NCBI GenBank assembly: GCA_026414245.1
Contig: JAOAJJ010000015.1
Location: forward strand, 1 to 13,468
Origin: Candidatus Bathyarchaeota archaeon
Lineage (GTDB): Archaea > Thermoproteota > Bathyarchaeia > Bathyarchaeales > DTEX01
Direction: 5' to 3'
DNA: 13,468 nt
Within the stretch, counting starts at the first letter, position 1, and each line of letters opens with the position of its first letter. The position numbers were made by a program, and so were the translations under genes. The notes under the pieces are model-generated. The model searched no databases and was not told the DNA's origin. It saw only the letters and a list, made by a program, of their open reading frames with translations. Of this stretch, positions 13,296 through 13,468 are shown piece by piece.

Positions 13296-13468
13296 ATGTG
13301 GCTCATAATGCTAGCGTTTACAGCCGCAATCGTCACCGCAATCTGGTACTCGAAGGCTGAGAATGATAAATACATGCTTAAACTCCTCTGCCTAATCCTC
13401 TGGGGCGCAACAATAATGGTTTTCGTAGACCGGGTGATAGGTTACTTAATGAGCGGCGGGGAATTTTT
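13296..13468 (+). CDS. Small membrane protein of unknown function, 3'-truncated
   Basis: The reading frame opens at ATG 13296 (MWLIMLAFTAAIVTAIWYSK) and stays open to the window end, giving 57 residues. GGGAGG lies two bases before the ATG, closer than usual; the Met at residue 5 (13308) is an alternative start. Two membrane segments are visible, about 2-18 and 28-52, joined by a short polar loop (KAENDKY). The second, LLCLILWGATIMVFVDRVIGY, resembles the LNALLWGGVILLALEH segment of the divergent neighbour in having L-W-G followed by a hydrophobic run and an acidic residue, so the two may be distant relatives or subunits of one complex. I do not recognise a family. The C-terminus lies outside the window. 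Confidence 0.7.
   Translation, partial: MWLIMLAFTAAIVTAIWYSKAENDKYMLKLLCLILWGATIMVFVDRVIGYLMSGGEF

Overview
This window is from an archaeal chromosome, most likely a thermophilic member of the TACK (Thermoproteota-like) branch, perhaps a Bathyarchaeia relative; the exact lineage cannot be fixed from sequence reading alone. The evidence is BRE/TATA-type promoters with T-rich ends of transcription, Shine-Dalgarno-like sites, archaeal-type L44e, S27e, aIF2-alpha and Nop10, an EF-1-alpha carrying the GEFEAG...GQTREH insertion shared by crenarchaea/TACK and eukaryotes, a NurA-HerA-Mre11-Rad50 cluster, and a branched-polyamine synthase (BpsA), which is typical of thermophiles.

Layout. (1) Bases 1-2224, plus strand: a tight translation/ribosome-biogenesis operon of rpl44e (5'-truncated by the window), rps27e, aIF2-alpha, nop10 and a PAC2-family proteasome-assembly-chaperone-like gene, mostly with overlaps or gaps of a few bases. 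(2) Bases 2252-5715, minus strand: speD and bpsA (overlapping, polyamine synthesis), then EF-1-alpha with its own strong promoter, then a thioredoxin-fold protein that has lost both active-site cysteines. This block converges on operon 1. (3) Bases 5716-5993: a divergent control region between speD and nurA. (4) Bases 5994-12786, plus strand: the DNA double-strand-break end-resection operon nurA-herA-mre11-rad50, with nurA/herA and mre11/rad50 overlapping. (5) Bases 12867-13468: two small membrane-protein genes in divergent orientation, the second cut by the window end, with a compact shared promoter region containing an 8-bp direct repeat.

How the genes work together. In region 4, Mre11-Rad50 recognises and trims broken ends, and the HerA translocase with the NurA nuclease makes the long 3' overhangs used for recombination. 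In region 2, SpeD makes the aminopropyl donor (decarboxylated S-adenosylmethionine) and BpsA uses it to build branched polyamines. Region 1 and EF-1-alpha serve translation. The function of region 5 is not recognised.

The most notable points are a rad50 with no ATG/GTG/TTG start (its true N-terminus, with the Walker A motif, lies upstream of the first ordinary start codon), a cysteine-free thioredoxin-like protein, a 14-bp promoter core shared exactly by EF-1-alpha and nurA, and the divergent membrane-protein pair. Nothing here looks like a mobile element, CRISPR array, tRNA or rRNA gene. I did not find a convincing wholly new system; the divergent membrane pair is the nearest to undescribed territory.
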